DNA from: Polyangiaceae bacterium
GTDB lineage: Bacteria > Myxococcota_A > Polyangia > Polyangiales > Polyangiaceae
Assembly (NCBI GenBank): GCA_015075635.1
Contig: JABTUA010000001.1
Span: 2,418,001-2,482,000, forward strand
Direction: 5' to 3'
Length of the DNA: 64,000 nt
Under the pieces are notes generated by a model that did not search any database, was not told the DNA's origin, and saw only the letters and a list, made by a program, of their open reading frames with translations. The stretch's first letter is position 1; each line of letters begins with the position of its first letter. Shown piece after piece: positions 8,328-16,673 of the stretch. The position numbers and the translations under genes were made by a program.

Positions 8328-9206
8328 TCAGAGCAAGCGCTCGTTCGTGACCCGCGCGCTGACCACGCGCGCGGGTCGAGCCCCGAGGTCGGCGACGTCG
8401 AACTCGGCGCCGGCGCCTCGGGCGCGGATGGCCTCGCCGGGTCGGGAGCCGCTCGGCAGCTGCAGGCGCGCCCGCACCAGCACTTGAACCGCGAGCCCGT
8501 TCGCCCCGGGCGGCACGCGCAGGCGCTTCCGAGCGAGGGAGCGCCGGAGCTCGCCGAGCGTGGCTTCCCACGCGCCGCCCCGAGCCTCGCCCAGGCTCAC
8601 GCTGGTCACCTTGCCGTCGCGGTCCGTCAGCACGCTGAAGGTCGCCTCGCCTTCGCTCGGGCCGAGGCCGATGGCCGCGCTGCGGGCCAGCGTCGCGACC
8701 ACGCCACCCCGCGCGAGGCCGCGCTCCTGGTCCCGAGCCTCGAGGCCGGCGCCCAGCCCACCGGCCGCGTCGGCTCCGGTGCGCCAGCCGGACTTCGGGC
8801 GATCCGGCAGGCCGGCGCGAGCCCAGAGCCCGCCGAGGCCGAGGTCCACCGGGCGCTCGGGGCTCGCGGCCATCTCCGGCACGGGGGCCGCCGCGCTCGG
8901 CCTGGCCGCCTCGCCAGCGTTGCCGAGCTCGCTGCCGGTCTGCTGCCCGACGAGCGGCGCAGGGCCGCGAGCCAGCTTCGTGAGCGCTGCGGCCGGCGCG
9001 CCACGCGCTGCCAGGGCACCGAGCGCCGGCCCCGGCTCGGCGGCGGCCGGCGGCTCGCTCTCGACGAGGATCCCGAGCTCGTCGATGCCCGGGGCGGGCT
9101 GCGCGGGAGGCCCGACCGCCGGCGCTGCCAGCGAGCGCCCAGCGAGCGCCACGAGGGCGTGCAGCCCGAGCGCCAGCGCCAGCGGTCGGGAAAAGCTCGT
9201 GTCCAT
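8328..9206 (-). CDS. TonB-like periplasm-spanning protein
   Basis: 292 aa from the ATG at 9206; the longer frame upstream has non-coding character. An N-terminal helix with a histidine (RPLALALGLHALVALAGRS) resembles the TonB anchor. A long Pro/Ala/Gly-rich linker follows. A small C-terminal alpha/beta domain (EATFSVLTDRDGKVTSVSLG, then rows ending KRLRVPPGANG) resembles the TonB C-terminal fold. No ExbB/ExbD or TonB-dependent receptor is nearby, so it may be a mechanical linker rather than a true energy transducer. It lies 37 bp downstream of the membrane peptidase gene on the same strand. Confidence 0.55.
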   Translation of the reverse strand: MDTSFSRPLALALGLHALVALAGRSLAAPAVGPPAQPAPGIDELGILVESEPPAAAEPGPALGALAARGAPAAALTKLARGPAPLVGQQTGSELGNAGEAARPSAAAPVPEMAASPERPVDLGLGGLWARAGLPDRPKSGWRTGADAAGGLGAGLEARDQERGLARGGVVATLARSAAIGLGPSEGEATFSVLTDRDGKVTSVSLGEARGGAWEATLGELRRSLARKRLRVPPGANGLAVQVLVRARLQLPSGSRPGEAIRARGAGAEFDVADLGARPARVVSARVTNERLL

Positions 9207-9243
9207 TGCGTGCCCCAGGGATGGGTTGCGCGGTCGGCGCGGC

Positions 9244-11529
9244 TCATTCCAGGCCACAGCGCGCCGCGACCCGTTCCACGCCCGAGCGCGCCGCAGGTTC
9301 CAGCCCGGCGAGCGCTCTGTAGCGGGCGAGCGCAGCGCGACCGCTCGGGCGGTCGTCCAGGGCACAGGCGACGATCACGCGCAAGCGCAGCGCTTCCGCC
9401 TCGACCCGGCGCAAGGTGAGCTGCTTGCCGAGGGCGCTGTCGAGGCGCCGCGCGGCCTCTTCGTAGCGCCCGGCGTTGTAGAAGTTCCGGCCGAGCAAGT
9501 ACTCCGGCAGCCCGTCGCTCCGCTCGGCCTCGGCCCACTCGCCGAGCCGAGCCGCTGCTTCACCGAAGTCGCGACCTGTCCGCGGGTCGCCGATCAACAG
9601 CGCGGCGATCGCGCTGCGGGCGGGGTCCGCGCGGCTCGAAGCCTTCACGTCCAGCGTTCGCAACCGGTCTTCGTCCACCAACGCCTCGGCGATGCGGCGG
9701 TAGCGCTGGGCCGCGGGCTCGGCGGCGCCACTGGCGAGGTCCAGGTCGGCGATGGCTTCGTCCGCCGCGATCCTGAGCAACTTGTGGAGCTTCTGGTCCT
9801 CGGCCAGCGCCTGGAAGCGGCGCCGTGCGTCGGCCTCGTCGCCGGCGCGGACCGAGCAGCTGCCGAGCGCGAGGCGCGCGCCGAAGTGGGCCTCGTCGAG
9901 CGAGAGCACGCGCTCGAAGCGCTCCCGCGCGCCGCGCACGTCGCCCTGCCCCAGCCTGCCGTGGGCCTCCCCCAGGATGCGATCCACGACGTGGGGGCAC
10001 TTGCGCCCGAACACCGCGGGACGATCGAAGCGCGCCCGGGCGGCTTCCAGCGCGGCGGGGGCGAGCTTGGCTTCCGCCAGCGACGCCCGCCAGTCACGCT
10101 CGAGCGCGAGCAGATCCTTGCCGGTCAGCTCTTCGAGCGGCCTGCCGGCGTACCAGCCGCGCACCGCCGCGGCGCCGTGGGTGGCGCGCAGCCACTCCAT
10201 GAAGGCGCCGGCCACCGTGTACGCCTTGCTGCTGTTTTCGCCCAGGAAGCTCAGGCGGAACACCGCCGAGAGCGGCGGCAACAGCTCGAGCTCGAGCATG
10301 GCTCGGGACCACTCCGCCAGCGTGAGCTCCGGGTCGTCGGAGGGCGTGGCCGCCGTGGCGACGCCCTCGATGCGCCCGGGATCCGGGATGAAGCCGCCGA
10401 GCGGTCCGCTCACGCGGAAGGGTCCCGAGCCGAAGCTGCCGGCGACGACGTGCGCGAGCTCGTGACCCAGCACGGGGTGCGGATAGCGCGCGAACTGCAC
10501 GTACACTTCGCGGCGCCAGGGCTTGGCGATGTAGGTGCTGGCTGCGCCCATCAGGCGCCCCTTCTGGCCCTCGGACTCGAACACGAAGACGCTGACGCGC
10601 TCGGGGCCTCGGGTCTCGAACCAGCGCTCGAGCTCGCGCACGTGGGCGTCGCACTCGCGGCCCAGGATGCGCGCCTCGCGCTCGGGGATGCTGGGCGCGT
10701 AGACGATGTCGCAGCGCTCCGTCGAGTGCGTCCGTTCGAGCTCGGCGCGGATACTCGCCGTGGTGCTCCAGTGGCCGAGCTCCGGGCCCGAGAGCGACAC
10801 CCAGAGCGAGCCCCCGAGGGCGAGGAGCCCCGCCAGCGCCACGCCAGGTCGGCCGCGCCCCACCAGCAGGAAGCCCGTCTCGCGGCGCTCCAGGTGGAAG
10901 CAGAACGCCGCGAAGGCGAGCAGCGACAGCAGCGAGCCGACCCGGTAGCTCTCGAGCCGGTCGAGCGGCTCGATCACGGTGTCGTAGAGCGGGCCAGCGA
11001 AATGGCCGAAGAAGGGATCGAACGCGAACACCATCGGGCTCGACCAGAAGCGCCACAGGCTGACCAAGATGGAGCCGACCGGACCCGCGAGCGCGAGCGA
11101 CACCGCCCAGAGCAGGCGCCGCCGCGCGCGCCCGGCGGCGACGAGCCCCGCCCCGGCGCCGAACGCGCCGCCCAGCACGCTGCCGACCCCCGGTCCCAGG
11201 CAGAACACGAAGACGCCGTCCCAGAGATCACAGAAGCCGACGCGCAGGCCGTGGAGCACCGAGAGCACGAGACCGAGCAGACCGAGCACGAACCCAGCGG
11301 CCACGCCGCGGCCGAGCGCGTCGAAGGCCGAGGCCCGCGTGCCCGAGACCGCCACGGCCGTCGAGACCGCCGCCACGCTCGGCAGGAGCACACCGGCCAG
11401 CAGCGCCGCTTCGTAGCCCGGACCGCCGAAGAGCGGAAGGAACCCGCTGCCCAGGCAGCCGAGACCGCCCACGCCGAAGCCGACGAGCAGGGAGCGCGAG
11501 CGGAAGAGGGGCCCGAGCTCCGCCGTCAG
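9244..11529 (-). CDS. Membrane HExxH metallopeptidase with TPR-like C-terminus
   Basis: About 761 aa if it starts at the CTG at 11529, or 742 aa from the GTG at 11472. The CTG overlaps the Lon-like gene's stop as CTGA, mimicking the usual ATGA coupling, and it completes the first hydrophobic helix. Several membrane helices occupy the first 220 or so residues. A soluble domain follows with HELAH at 337-341 and RIEGVATA at 367-374 (numbered from the GTG). That is the HExxH plus downstream Glu pattern of gluzincin zinc peptidases. The C-terminal third looks like TPR repeats (RFERVLSLDEAHFGARLALG). It is probably a membrane protease, with its substrate unknown. Confidence 0.75.
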   Translation of the reverse strand: MTAELGPLFRSRSLLVGFGVGGLGCLGSGFLPLFGGPGYEAALLAGVLLPSVAAVSTAVAVSGTRASAFDALGRGVAAGFVLGLLGLVLSVLHGLRVGFCDLWDGVFVFCLGPGVGSVLGGAFGAGAGLVAAGRARRRLLWAVSLALAGPVGSILVSLWRFWSSPMVFAFDPFFGHFAGPLYDTVIEPLDRLESYRVGSLLSLLAFAAFCFHLERRETGFLLVGRGRPGVALAGLLALGGSLWVSLSGPELGHWSTTASIRAELERTHSTERCDIVYAPSIPEREARILGRECDAHVRELERWFETRGPERVSVFVFESEGQKGRLMGAASTYIAKPWRREVYVQFARYPHPVLGHELAHVVAGSFGSGPFRVSGPLGGFIPDPGRIEGVATAATPSDDPELTLAEWSRAMLELELLPPLSAVFRLSFLGENSSKAYTVAGAFMEWLRATHGAAAVRGWYAGRPLEELTGKDLLALERDWRASLAEAKLAPAALEAARARFDRPAVFGRKCPHVVDRILGEAHGRLGQGDVRGARERFERVLSLDEAHFGARLALGSCSVRAGDEADARRRFQALAEDQKLHKLLRIAADEAIADLDLASGAAEPAAQRYRRIAEALVDEDRLRTLDVKASSRADPARSAIAALLIGDPRTGRDFGEAAARLGEWAEAERSDGLPEYLLGRNFYNAGRYEEAARRLDSALGKQLTLRRVEAEALRLRVIVACALDDRPSGRAALARYRALAGLEPAARSGVERVAARCGLE

Positions 11530-13934
11530 GGTCGAGCCTCACCGCTGCCCGGCGGCGGGAAGGAGCGGTCGGACAGCGGACCGCGCTCCTCCGGGGACGC
11601 GAGCACCAGCGGCAAGACCTCGTCCACGCGGCTCACGAGGTGGACCTCGAGGTCTTGCTTCACCTCGTCCGGAACCTCTTCCAGGTCGCGCTCGTTGCGC
11701 GCCGGCAACACCAGCGAGCGCATCCCCGCGCGATGCGCCGCGAGCACCATCGCCTTGATCCCGGACACCGGCAGGATGCGCCCGCGCAGGGTCAGCTCGC
11801 CGCTCATCGCCACGTCGGGCTTCACCGGGGTATCCAGGAGCAGCGATGCCACGGCGACGAAGATCGCGACGCCGGCGCTGGCCGCGTCCCGGGCGGAGCC
11901 GCCCTTGGGCACGTGCACGTGCAGGTCGATGGTGCGCAGGAACTCCGGCTCGAGCTTCAGGAGCTCGGCCTTCGAGCGCACGAAGGAGAGCGCGGTGGCC
12001 GCGGACTCCTTCATCACGTTGCGCAGGCCGCCGGTGACGGTGATCTCGCCCTTGCCCGGCATGCGAGTGACCTCGACGAGCAACAGATCGCCGCCGCTCG
12101 CGGTGACCGACAGGCCGGTCGCAGCGCCCGGGTGCAAGCGCCGCTCGGCGATCTCCGGGTTGTGCTTGTGCACGCCCAGGACCTGCTCGACCCAGGGCTT
12201 GTCCACGATCACGTCCTGGACGGTCTGCCCCTCCGCCAGCCGCACCGCTGCGTCGCGGCACACCGCGGCGATCTCCCGCTCCAGCCCGCGCACGCCGGCT
12301 TCGCGCGTGTAGTAGTCGATGATGGCCTCGACGCCCTCCCTCGCGAAGGAGAGCATTTCGGGCTTGAGCGCGTGCTCTTTGAGCTGCTTCGGGACCAGGA
12401 ACTGCTCGGCGATGGCGCGCTTCTCCGTGCGCGTGTAGCCGGGCACCTCGATCACCTCCATGCGATCGCGCAGCGCCGCTGGGATGTTGTCGAAGTAGTT
12501 CGCCGTGGCCAGGAACATGATCGACGACAGGTCGAAGGGCACGTCGATGTAGTGATCGACGAAGGTGTCGTTCTGCTCCGGATCCAGCACCTCGAGCAGC
12601 GCTGCCGCGGGATCGCCGCGCATGTCCACGCCCATCTTGTCGACCTCGTCGAGGACGAGCACGGGGTTCTTGGTGCCGACCTTCTTCAGCGCCTGGATGA
12701 TGCGGCCCGGTAGGGCACCCACGTAGGTGCGGCGGTGGCCGCGGACCTCCGCCTCGTCGCGTACGCCGCCGAGGGCGATGCGGCCGTAGCGCCGGCCCAT
12801 GGCGCGGGCGATGGAGCGGCCGAGGCTGGTCTTGCCCACGCCGGGCGGGCCGACGAAGAGCAGGATCGGGCCCTTCTTGTCGCGCCGCAGCTGGCGAATG
12901 GCCGAAAACTCCACGATGCGCTTCTTCACCCGCTCGAGCCCGAAGTGATCCTCGTCCAGGCAGCGGCGCACCTCGCGCACGTCGAAGCGGTCGCTCGTGG
13001 TGCGGTTCCACGGCAGGTCCGCGAGCCACTCGACGTAGGTCTTCGTGACCTGGAACTCCGCGCCCTGCGGCTGCATGCCGGACAGCCGCGAGAGCTGCTT
13101 GCGCGCGGCCTTCTCTGCCTCGGTCGGCAGCTCCGCGCGCGCCACGCGCTCTCGGAGGTCGTCCAGCTCGTCGTCGTCACCCGCCTCGCCAAGCTCCTCG
13201 CGGATGCTGCGCATCTGCTGGCGCAACACCAGATCGCGCTGCGAGCGGCTGAGCTCCTCCTGCACCATCGTGGTGATCTCGCCCTTGACCCTCAAGACGT
13301 CGAGCTGCCGCTCCACGACGGCGAGCACGATCTCGATCCGCGCTCGCACGTCCACCGCCTCGAGCACCCGCTGCCGGAAGGCGATTTCGGCCTGTTCCTC
13401 CGGCAGGTTCGAGGCGATGAGATCCGCCAGCGCGCCCGCCTCGCGGACGTTGTCGAGGATGCCCGCCGTCTCCTTGGGCAGGTTGGGCAGGAGCGCGAGC
13501 ATCTTGCGGGTGGCCTCGCGCAGCCGCTTCGCCAGGTCCCCGAGCGACGCCTCGTCGCCCCCCTCGTCGGCGAGCCGCACGATGTCCGCGCGCATGTAGG
13601 GCTCGAGCCCGAGGGGCTGGTCGACGCGGAAGCGACCGATGCCGTTCAGCACCACGGAGTAGTTGTTCGGCCCCAGCCGTATCACCTTGACCAGCCGCGC
13701 GAGCGTCCCGACCTCGTACAGCTCCTCGAAGGTCGGCTCGACGGTCTCGGCGTCCTTCTGCGTGAGCACGCCGACCAGGGCGCTCTCCTTGCCGACCAGC
13801 TCCTCGACCAGCCGCACGCTGCGCGGTCGCCCCACGTTGATGGGCACCACCGACATGGGGAAGAGCACCGAGTTGCGCAGCGGGACGACCGCGATGCGCT
13901 CGGTGCCCAGGGGCTTCGGCGGGGCGGGCGCCAT
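11526..13934 (-). CDS. Lon-family AAA+ protein with altered peptidase dyad
   Basis: 802 aa from the ATG at 13934, similar to E. coli Lon (784). Domains in order: LON substrate domain (VPLRNSVLFPMSVVPINVG), coiled-coil helical region, AAA+ with Walker A GPPGVGKTSLGRS and Walker B VLVLDEVDKMG, then a Lon-type C-terminal domain. The nucleophile Ser686 is present, but its motif reads ARDAASAG instead of the usual PKDGPSAG. Aligned by eye without gaps to E. coli Lon from Ser679 on, the catalytic Lys722 position is Met729 (SGIKAMVLAAHR versus GGLKEKLLAAHR). It may therefore be an ATP-driven unfoldase or DNA-binding protein with little or no Lon protease activity. It is divergent from a lipoprotein-his operon. 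Confidence 0.92.
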   Translation of the reverse strand: MAPAPPKPLGTERIAVVPLRNSVLFPMSVVPINVGRPRSVRLVEELVGKESALVGVLTQKDAETVEPTFEELYEVGTLARLVKVIRLGPNNYSVVLNGIGRFRVDQPLGLEPYMRADIVRLADEGGDEASLGDLAKRLREATRKMLALLPNLPKETAGILDNVREAGALADLIASNLPEEQAEIAFRQRVLEAVDVRARIEIVLAVVERQLDVLRVKGEITTMVQEELSRSQRDLVLRQQMRSIREELGEAGDDDELDDLRERVARAELPTEAEKAARKQLSRLSGMQPQGAEFQVTKTYVEWLADLPWNRTTSDRFDVREVRRCLDEDHFGLERVKKRIVEFSAIRQLRRDKKGPILLFVGPPGVGKTSLGRSIARAMGRRYGRIALGGVRDEAEVRGHRRTYVGALPGRIIQALKKVGTKNPVLVLDEVDKMGVDMRGDPAAALLEVLDPEQNDTFVDHYIDVPFDLSSIMFLATANYFDNIPAALRDRMEVIEVPGYTRTEKRAIAEQFLVPKQLKEHALKPEMLSFAREGVEAIIDYYTREAGVRGLEREIAAVCRDAAVRLAEGQTVQDVIVDKPWVEQVLGVHKHNPEIAERRLHPGAATGLSVTASGGDLLLVEVTRMPGKGEITVTGGLRNVMKESAATALSFVRSKAELLKLEPEFLRTIDLHVHVPKGGSARDAASAGVAIFVAVASLLLDTPVKPDVAMSGELTLRGRILPVSGIKAMVLAAHRAGMRSLVLPARNERDLEEVPDEVKQDLEVHLVSRVDEVLPLVLASPEERGPLSDRSFPPPGSGEARP

Positions 13935-14009
13935 ACCCCGGACACTAGTACGCCTCCGGGCAAAGGCCAGTACGCTGACGCTGCGCCCGGCCTGTGGTAT
14001 CCGGGCGGC

Positions 14010-14690
14010 GTGTCTCCCCGCGTGACCCGCCTCCGATCCGTGGCCGTCGTGGCCGCCGCGCTCGCCGCCGGCTGCGCGACGGGCAAGCCCGCCCAGGGCC
14101 CGAAAGAGACGCTGGACGCCTATGCCCAGGCGCTGAAAGCCGGGCGTACGGAGCAGGCCTATTCGCTCCTCAGCGACGAGGCGAAGAAGCAACTGCCCTT
14201 CGAGGCCTTCGCGCGAATGGTCAAGGAGAACCCGGAGGAGGTGCGCGACATCGCCACCGCGCTGGCCCGCCCGTCCGGGCCGCCGCTGGTCACTGCCAGC
14301 GTGACCGCGCCCAACGGGGAGTCGCTCCTGCTCGTCTATGAAGGCGGCCAGTGGCGGGTCGACGGCTCGGCCATCGACCTCTACAGCCAGGCCTCGCCGG
14401 AGGCCGCCGTGCGGGCCTTCATCCGCGCCTTCGAGAACAAACGTTGGGACGTGCTGATGCGCTTCGTCCCGGACGGCAAGAAGGAAGGGCTCGACGCCGG
14501 CAAGCTCAAGAAGGCCTGGGAGGGCGAGCAGAAGGACGAGCTGGCGCGGCTCACGCAGGCCCTGGCCGCGGCGCTGCCCACGGCGAAGTTCGAGCGCATC
14601 GGCGAGCGCGCGACCATGTCCTACGGCGCCGGCGGCACCGTGGAGCTGTTGCGCGAGGGCGGTGCGTGGAAGGTCGAGGAGTTCCGGTGA
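14010..14690 (+). CDS. Lipoprotein upstream of hisB
   Basis: 226 aa from the GTG at 14010; a GTG at 14022 is also possible. The signal peptide ends in the lipobox LAAGC (RSVAVVAAALAAGCATG). The mature part has two repeats of an NTF2/DUF4878-like pattern. Each starts with a helix (KETLDAYAQALKAGRTEQAYSL; PEAAVRAFIRAFENKRWDVL) and ends in beta strands (LLLVYEGGQWRVDG; VELLREGGAWKVEEF). Its TGA overlaps the GTG of hisB (GTGA), so it is translationally coupled to histidine biosynthesis, which is odd for an envelope lipoprotein. Function is unknown. Confidence 0.8.
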   Translation: MSPRVTRLRSVAVVAAALAAGCATGKPAQGPKETLDAYAQALKAGRTEQAYSLLSDEAKKQLPFEAFARMVKENPEEVRDIATALARPSGPPLVTASVTAPNGESLLLVYEGGQWRVDGSAIDLYSQASPEAAVRAFIRAFENKRWDVLMRFVPDGKKEGLDAGKLKKAWEGEQKDELARLTQALAAALPTAKFERIGERATMSYGAGGTVELLREGGAWKVEEFR

Positions 14691-15277
14691 CGAGCCGGAG
14701 GGCGCGAGTCGAACGGACGACCAAGGAGACCTCGGTCACGGTCGAGCTCGACCTCGACGGCACGGGCAAGAGCAGCATCGACACGCCGCTGCCGTTCCTC
14801 TCGCACATGCTCGACCAAATCGCCCGGCACGGCGCCATCGATCTCTCGGTCAAGGCCAAGGGCGACGTGGAGATCGACGGTCACCACACCACCGAGGACG
14901 TCGGCATCGTGCTCGGCCGCGCAGTGCTCGAGGCATTGGGCGACCGCGCCGGGATCCGCCGCTACGGCTCGGCAACCCTGCCGATGGACGAGGCGCTGGT
15001 GACCGCTGCCCTCGACCTCTCCGGCAGGCCCTTCTTCGTCTGGCGCGTGCCGCTGCCCAAGGCGAAGATCGGCGAGTTCGACGTCGAGCTCGCCGAGGTC
15101 TTCTTCGAAGCCTTCGCCCGCAGCGCGCAGGCCAACTTGCACGTCCAGCTGCACGCCGGCGAGAACCTGCACCACATCGTGGAAATCTGCTTCAAGTCCT
15201 TCGCTCGGGCGCTCAGGAGCGCGGTCGAGATCGACCCCCGCGCGCCCGGCGTTCCCTCCACCAAGGGCACGCTCTGA
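14687..15277 (+). CDS. hisB: Imidazoleglycerol-phosphate dehydratase
   Basis: 196 aa, the normal length of a monofunctional HisB; the phosphatase part found in enterobacteria is absent. Metal-binding histidine motifs are visible: FLSHMLDQIARHG, DGHHTTEDVGI and NLHHIVEICFKSFARALR. It dehydrates imidazoleglycerol phosphate to imidazole-acetol phosphate, the sixth step of histidine synthesis, in the cytoplasm. The GTG start overlaps the upstream lipoprotein stop, and its own stop overlaps the ATG of hisH by one base. Confidence 0.96.
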   Translation: MTSRRARVERTTKETSVTVELDLDGTGKSSIDTPLPFLSHMLDQIARHGAIDLSVKAKGDVEIDGHHTTEDVGIVLGRAVLEALGDRAGIRRYGSATLPMDEALVTAALDLSGRPFFVWRVPLPKAKIGEFDVELAEVFFEAFARSAQANLHVQLHAGENLHHIVEICFKSFARALRSAVEIDPRAPGVPSTKGTL

Positions 15278-15906
15278 TGCAGCTCTCGGTCATCGACACC
15301 GGGCTCGGCAACCTGCGCTCGGTGGAGAAGGCGTTGGCCGCCGCCGCGGAGCGGGCGGGGCTTGCGGTCAGCGTCGAGCGCACCGCCGATCCCGAACGCG
15401 TGCGGCGGGCGGAGCGGCTGGTGTTCCCCGGGCAGGGCGCGTTCCGCGACTGCATGAGCTCCCTCGGCGGCGGGCTCGGCGCCGCCATCCTCGAGCGCAT
15501 CCGGCAGGGCGTACCCTACCTCGGGATCTGCTTGGGCCTGCAGGTGCTGTTCGACGCGAGCGCCGAGGCCGAAGGCGTGCCGGGCCTCGGGCTCTACGCC
15601 GGGCGGGTCGAGCGACTCACGCCGGAGGGCGTGAAGGTCCCGCACATGGGCTGGAACCAGCTGGAGTACGCCGGCGAGGGCCACCGCCTCCTGGACGCCG
15701 CCGGCGGCGCCGGCACCTGGGTCTACTACGTTCACTCCTTCCACGCGCTCCCGGCGGATGTCTCTCTAGTGGTCGCCACCTCCAGCCACGGTCCTCACCG
15801 GATCACCGCCGCCATCGCCCGGGACAACGTGTTCGCGGTGCAGTTTCACCCCGAGAAGAGCCAAGCCGCCGGGCTGGCTCTGCTCGCCGCCTTCCTCTCG
15901 AGCTGA
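15277..15906 (+). CDS. hisH: Imidazole glycerol phosphate synthase, glutaminase subunit
   Basis: 209 aa. It is a class I glutamine amidotransferase: nucleophile Cys85 in LGICLGLQVLF, and the His-Glu pair in VQFHPEKSQ. The N-terminal VIDTGLGNLRSVEKAL and central VPHMGWNQLE are HisH signatures. It supplies ammonia to HisF for ring closure, giving imidazoleglycerol phosphate and AICAR. HisF is not in this window. It is tightly coupled between hisB and hisA. Confidence 0.97.
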   Translation: MQLSVIDTGLGNLRSVEKALAAAAERAGLAVSVERTADPERVRRAERLVFPGQGAFRDCMSSLGGGLGAAILERIRQGVPYLGICLGLQVLFDASAEAEGVPGLGLYAGRVERLTPEGVKVPHMGWNQLEYAGEGHRLLDAAGGAGTWVYYVHSFHALPADVSLVVATSSHGPHRITAAIARDNVFAVQFHPEKSQAAGLALLAAFLSS

Positions 15907-15913
15907 GCGCGCC

Positions 15914-16630
15914 GTGCTGGTGATCCCCGCCATCGACCTCTTGAACGGCCAGGCCGTGCGCCTGCGCCGCGGGCGCTACGACGACGTCACCGTCTACGCG
16001 AGCGATCCCGCCGAGATCGCCCGACAGTGGCGCGCTCGGGTCTCGCGGCTCCACGTGGTCGATCTCGAAGGCGCCCGCGCCGGCCGGGCCGTGCAGACGG
16101 ATCTGGTGCGGCGCGTGGTCGCGAGCTTCGGGCCGGGCGTCCAGGTGGGCGGAGGCATCCGCAGCGCCCAGGCGGCGGAGAGCTACCTCGAGCTCGGAGT
16201 CGAGCGTGTCGTGCTCGGTACCGCAGCCGTCTCCGATCCGGTCTTGGTCCGCGAGCTGGCCCGCGCCCACCCGGGTCGCGTGATCGTCGCGCTCGACGCC
16301 AAGGACGGCTGGGTGGCCACCGACGGTTGGGAGAACACCAGCGATCGCCGCGTCGAAGATCTGGTGGCAGAGCTCTCCGAGCATCCCCTCGCGGGCCTGC
16401 TCTACACCGACATCGAGCGCGACGGGACCGAGGTCGGCCCGAACGTGGACGCCACGTCGCGCCTCGCCGCGAGCACCCACTTCCCGGTCATCGCCAGCGG
16501 CGGCGTCGGCACGCTCGCGCACCTGACCGCCCTCGCCCAGGCGCCCGGTGAGATCGCCGCGGCGGTCGTCGGCCGCGCGCTGCACGAAGGCAGGTTCGGG
16601 CTCGAAGAAGCCGTGCGCGCCGCGAGCTGA
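15914..16630 (+). CDS. hisA: Phosphoribosyl-formimino-AICAR-phosphate isomerase
   Basis: 238 aa, GTG start 7 bp after hisH. It is a (beta/alpha)8 barrel with catalytic Asp8 in IPAIDLLNG and a second Asp in the region LLYTDIERDGTEVGPN. Phosphate-binding loops are VGGGIRS and IASGGVGTL. It catalyses the Amadori isomerisation that feeds HisHF. The order hisB-hisH-hisA is standard, and the normally following hisF is missing here. The next gene is unrelated. Confidence 0.97.
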   Translation: MLVIPAIDLLNGQAVRLRRGRYDDVTVYASDPAEIARQWRARVSRLHVVDLEGARAGRAVQTDLVRRVVASFGPGVQVGGGIRSAQAAESYLELGVERVVLGTAAVSDPVLVRELARAHPGRVIVALDAKDGWVATDGWENTSDRRVEDLVAELSEHPLAGLLYTDIERDGTEVGPNVDATSRLAASTHFPVIASGGVGTLAHLTALAQAPGEIAAAVVGRALHEGRFGLEEAVRAAS

Positions 16631-16673
16631 AGGCTCGTGCTTGCTTTCGATCTTCGCTACCCTTCCCCCTGTC

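Noticed and set aside
8560..12312. A plus-strand open frame of about 1250 codons antisense to the TonB-like, peptidase and Lon-like genes
   Set aside because: It is an antisense shadow of conserved genes in high-GC DNA; composition is Arg/Ala/Pro-biased and no motif is recognisable.
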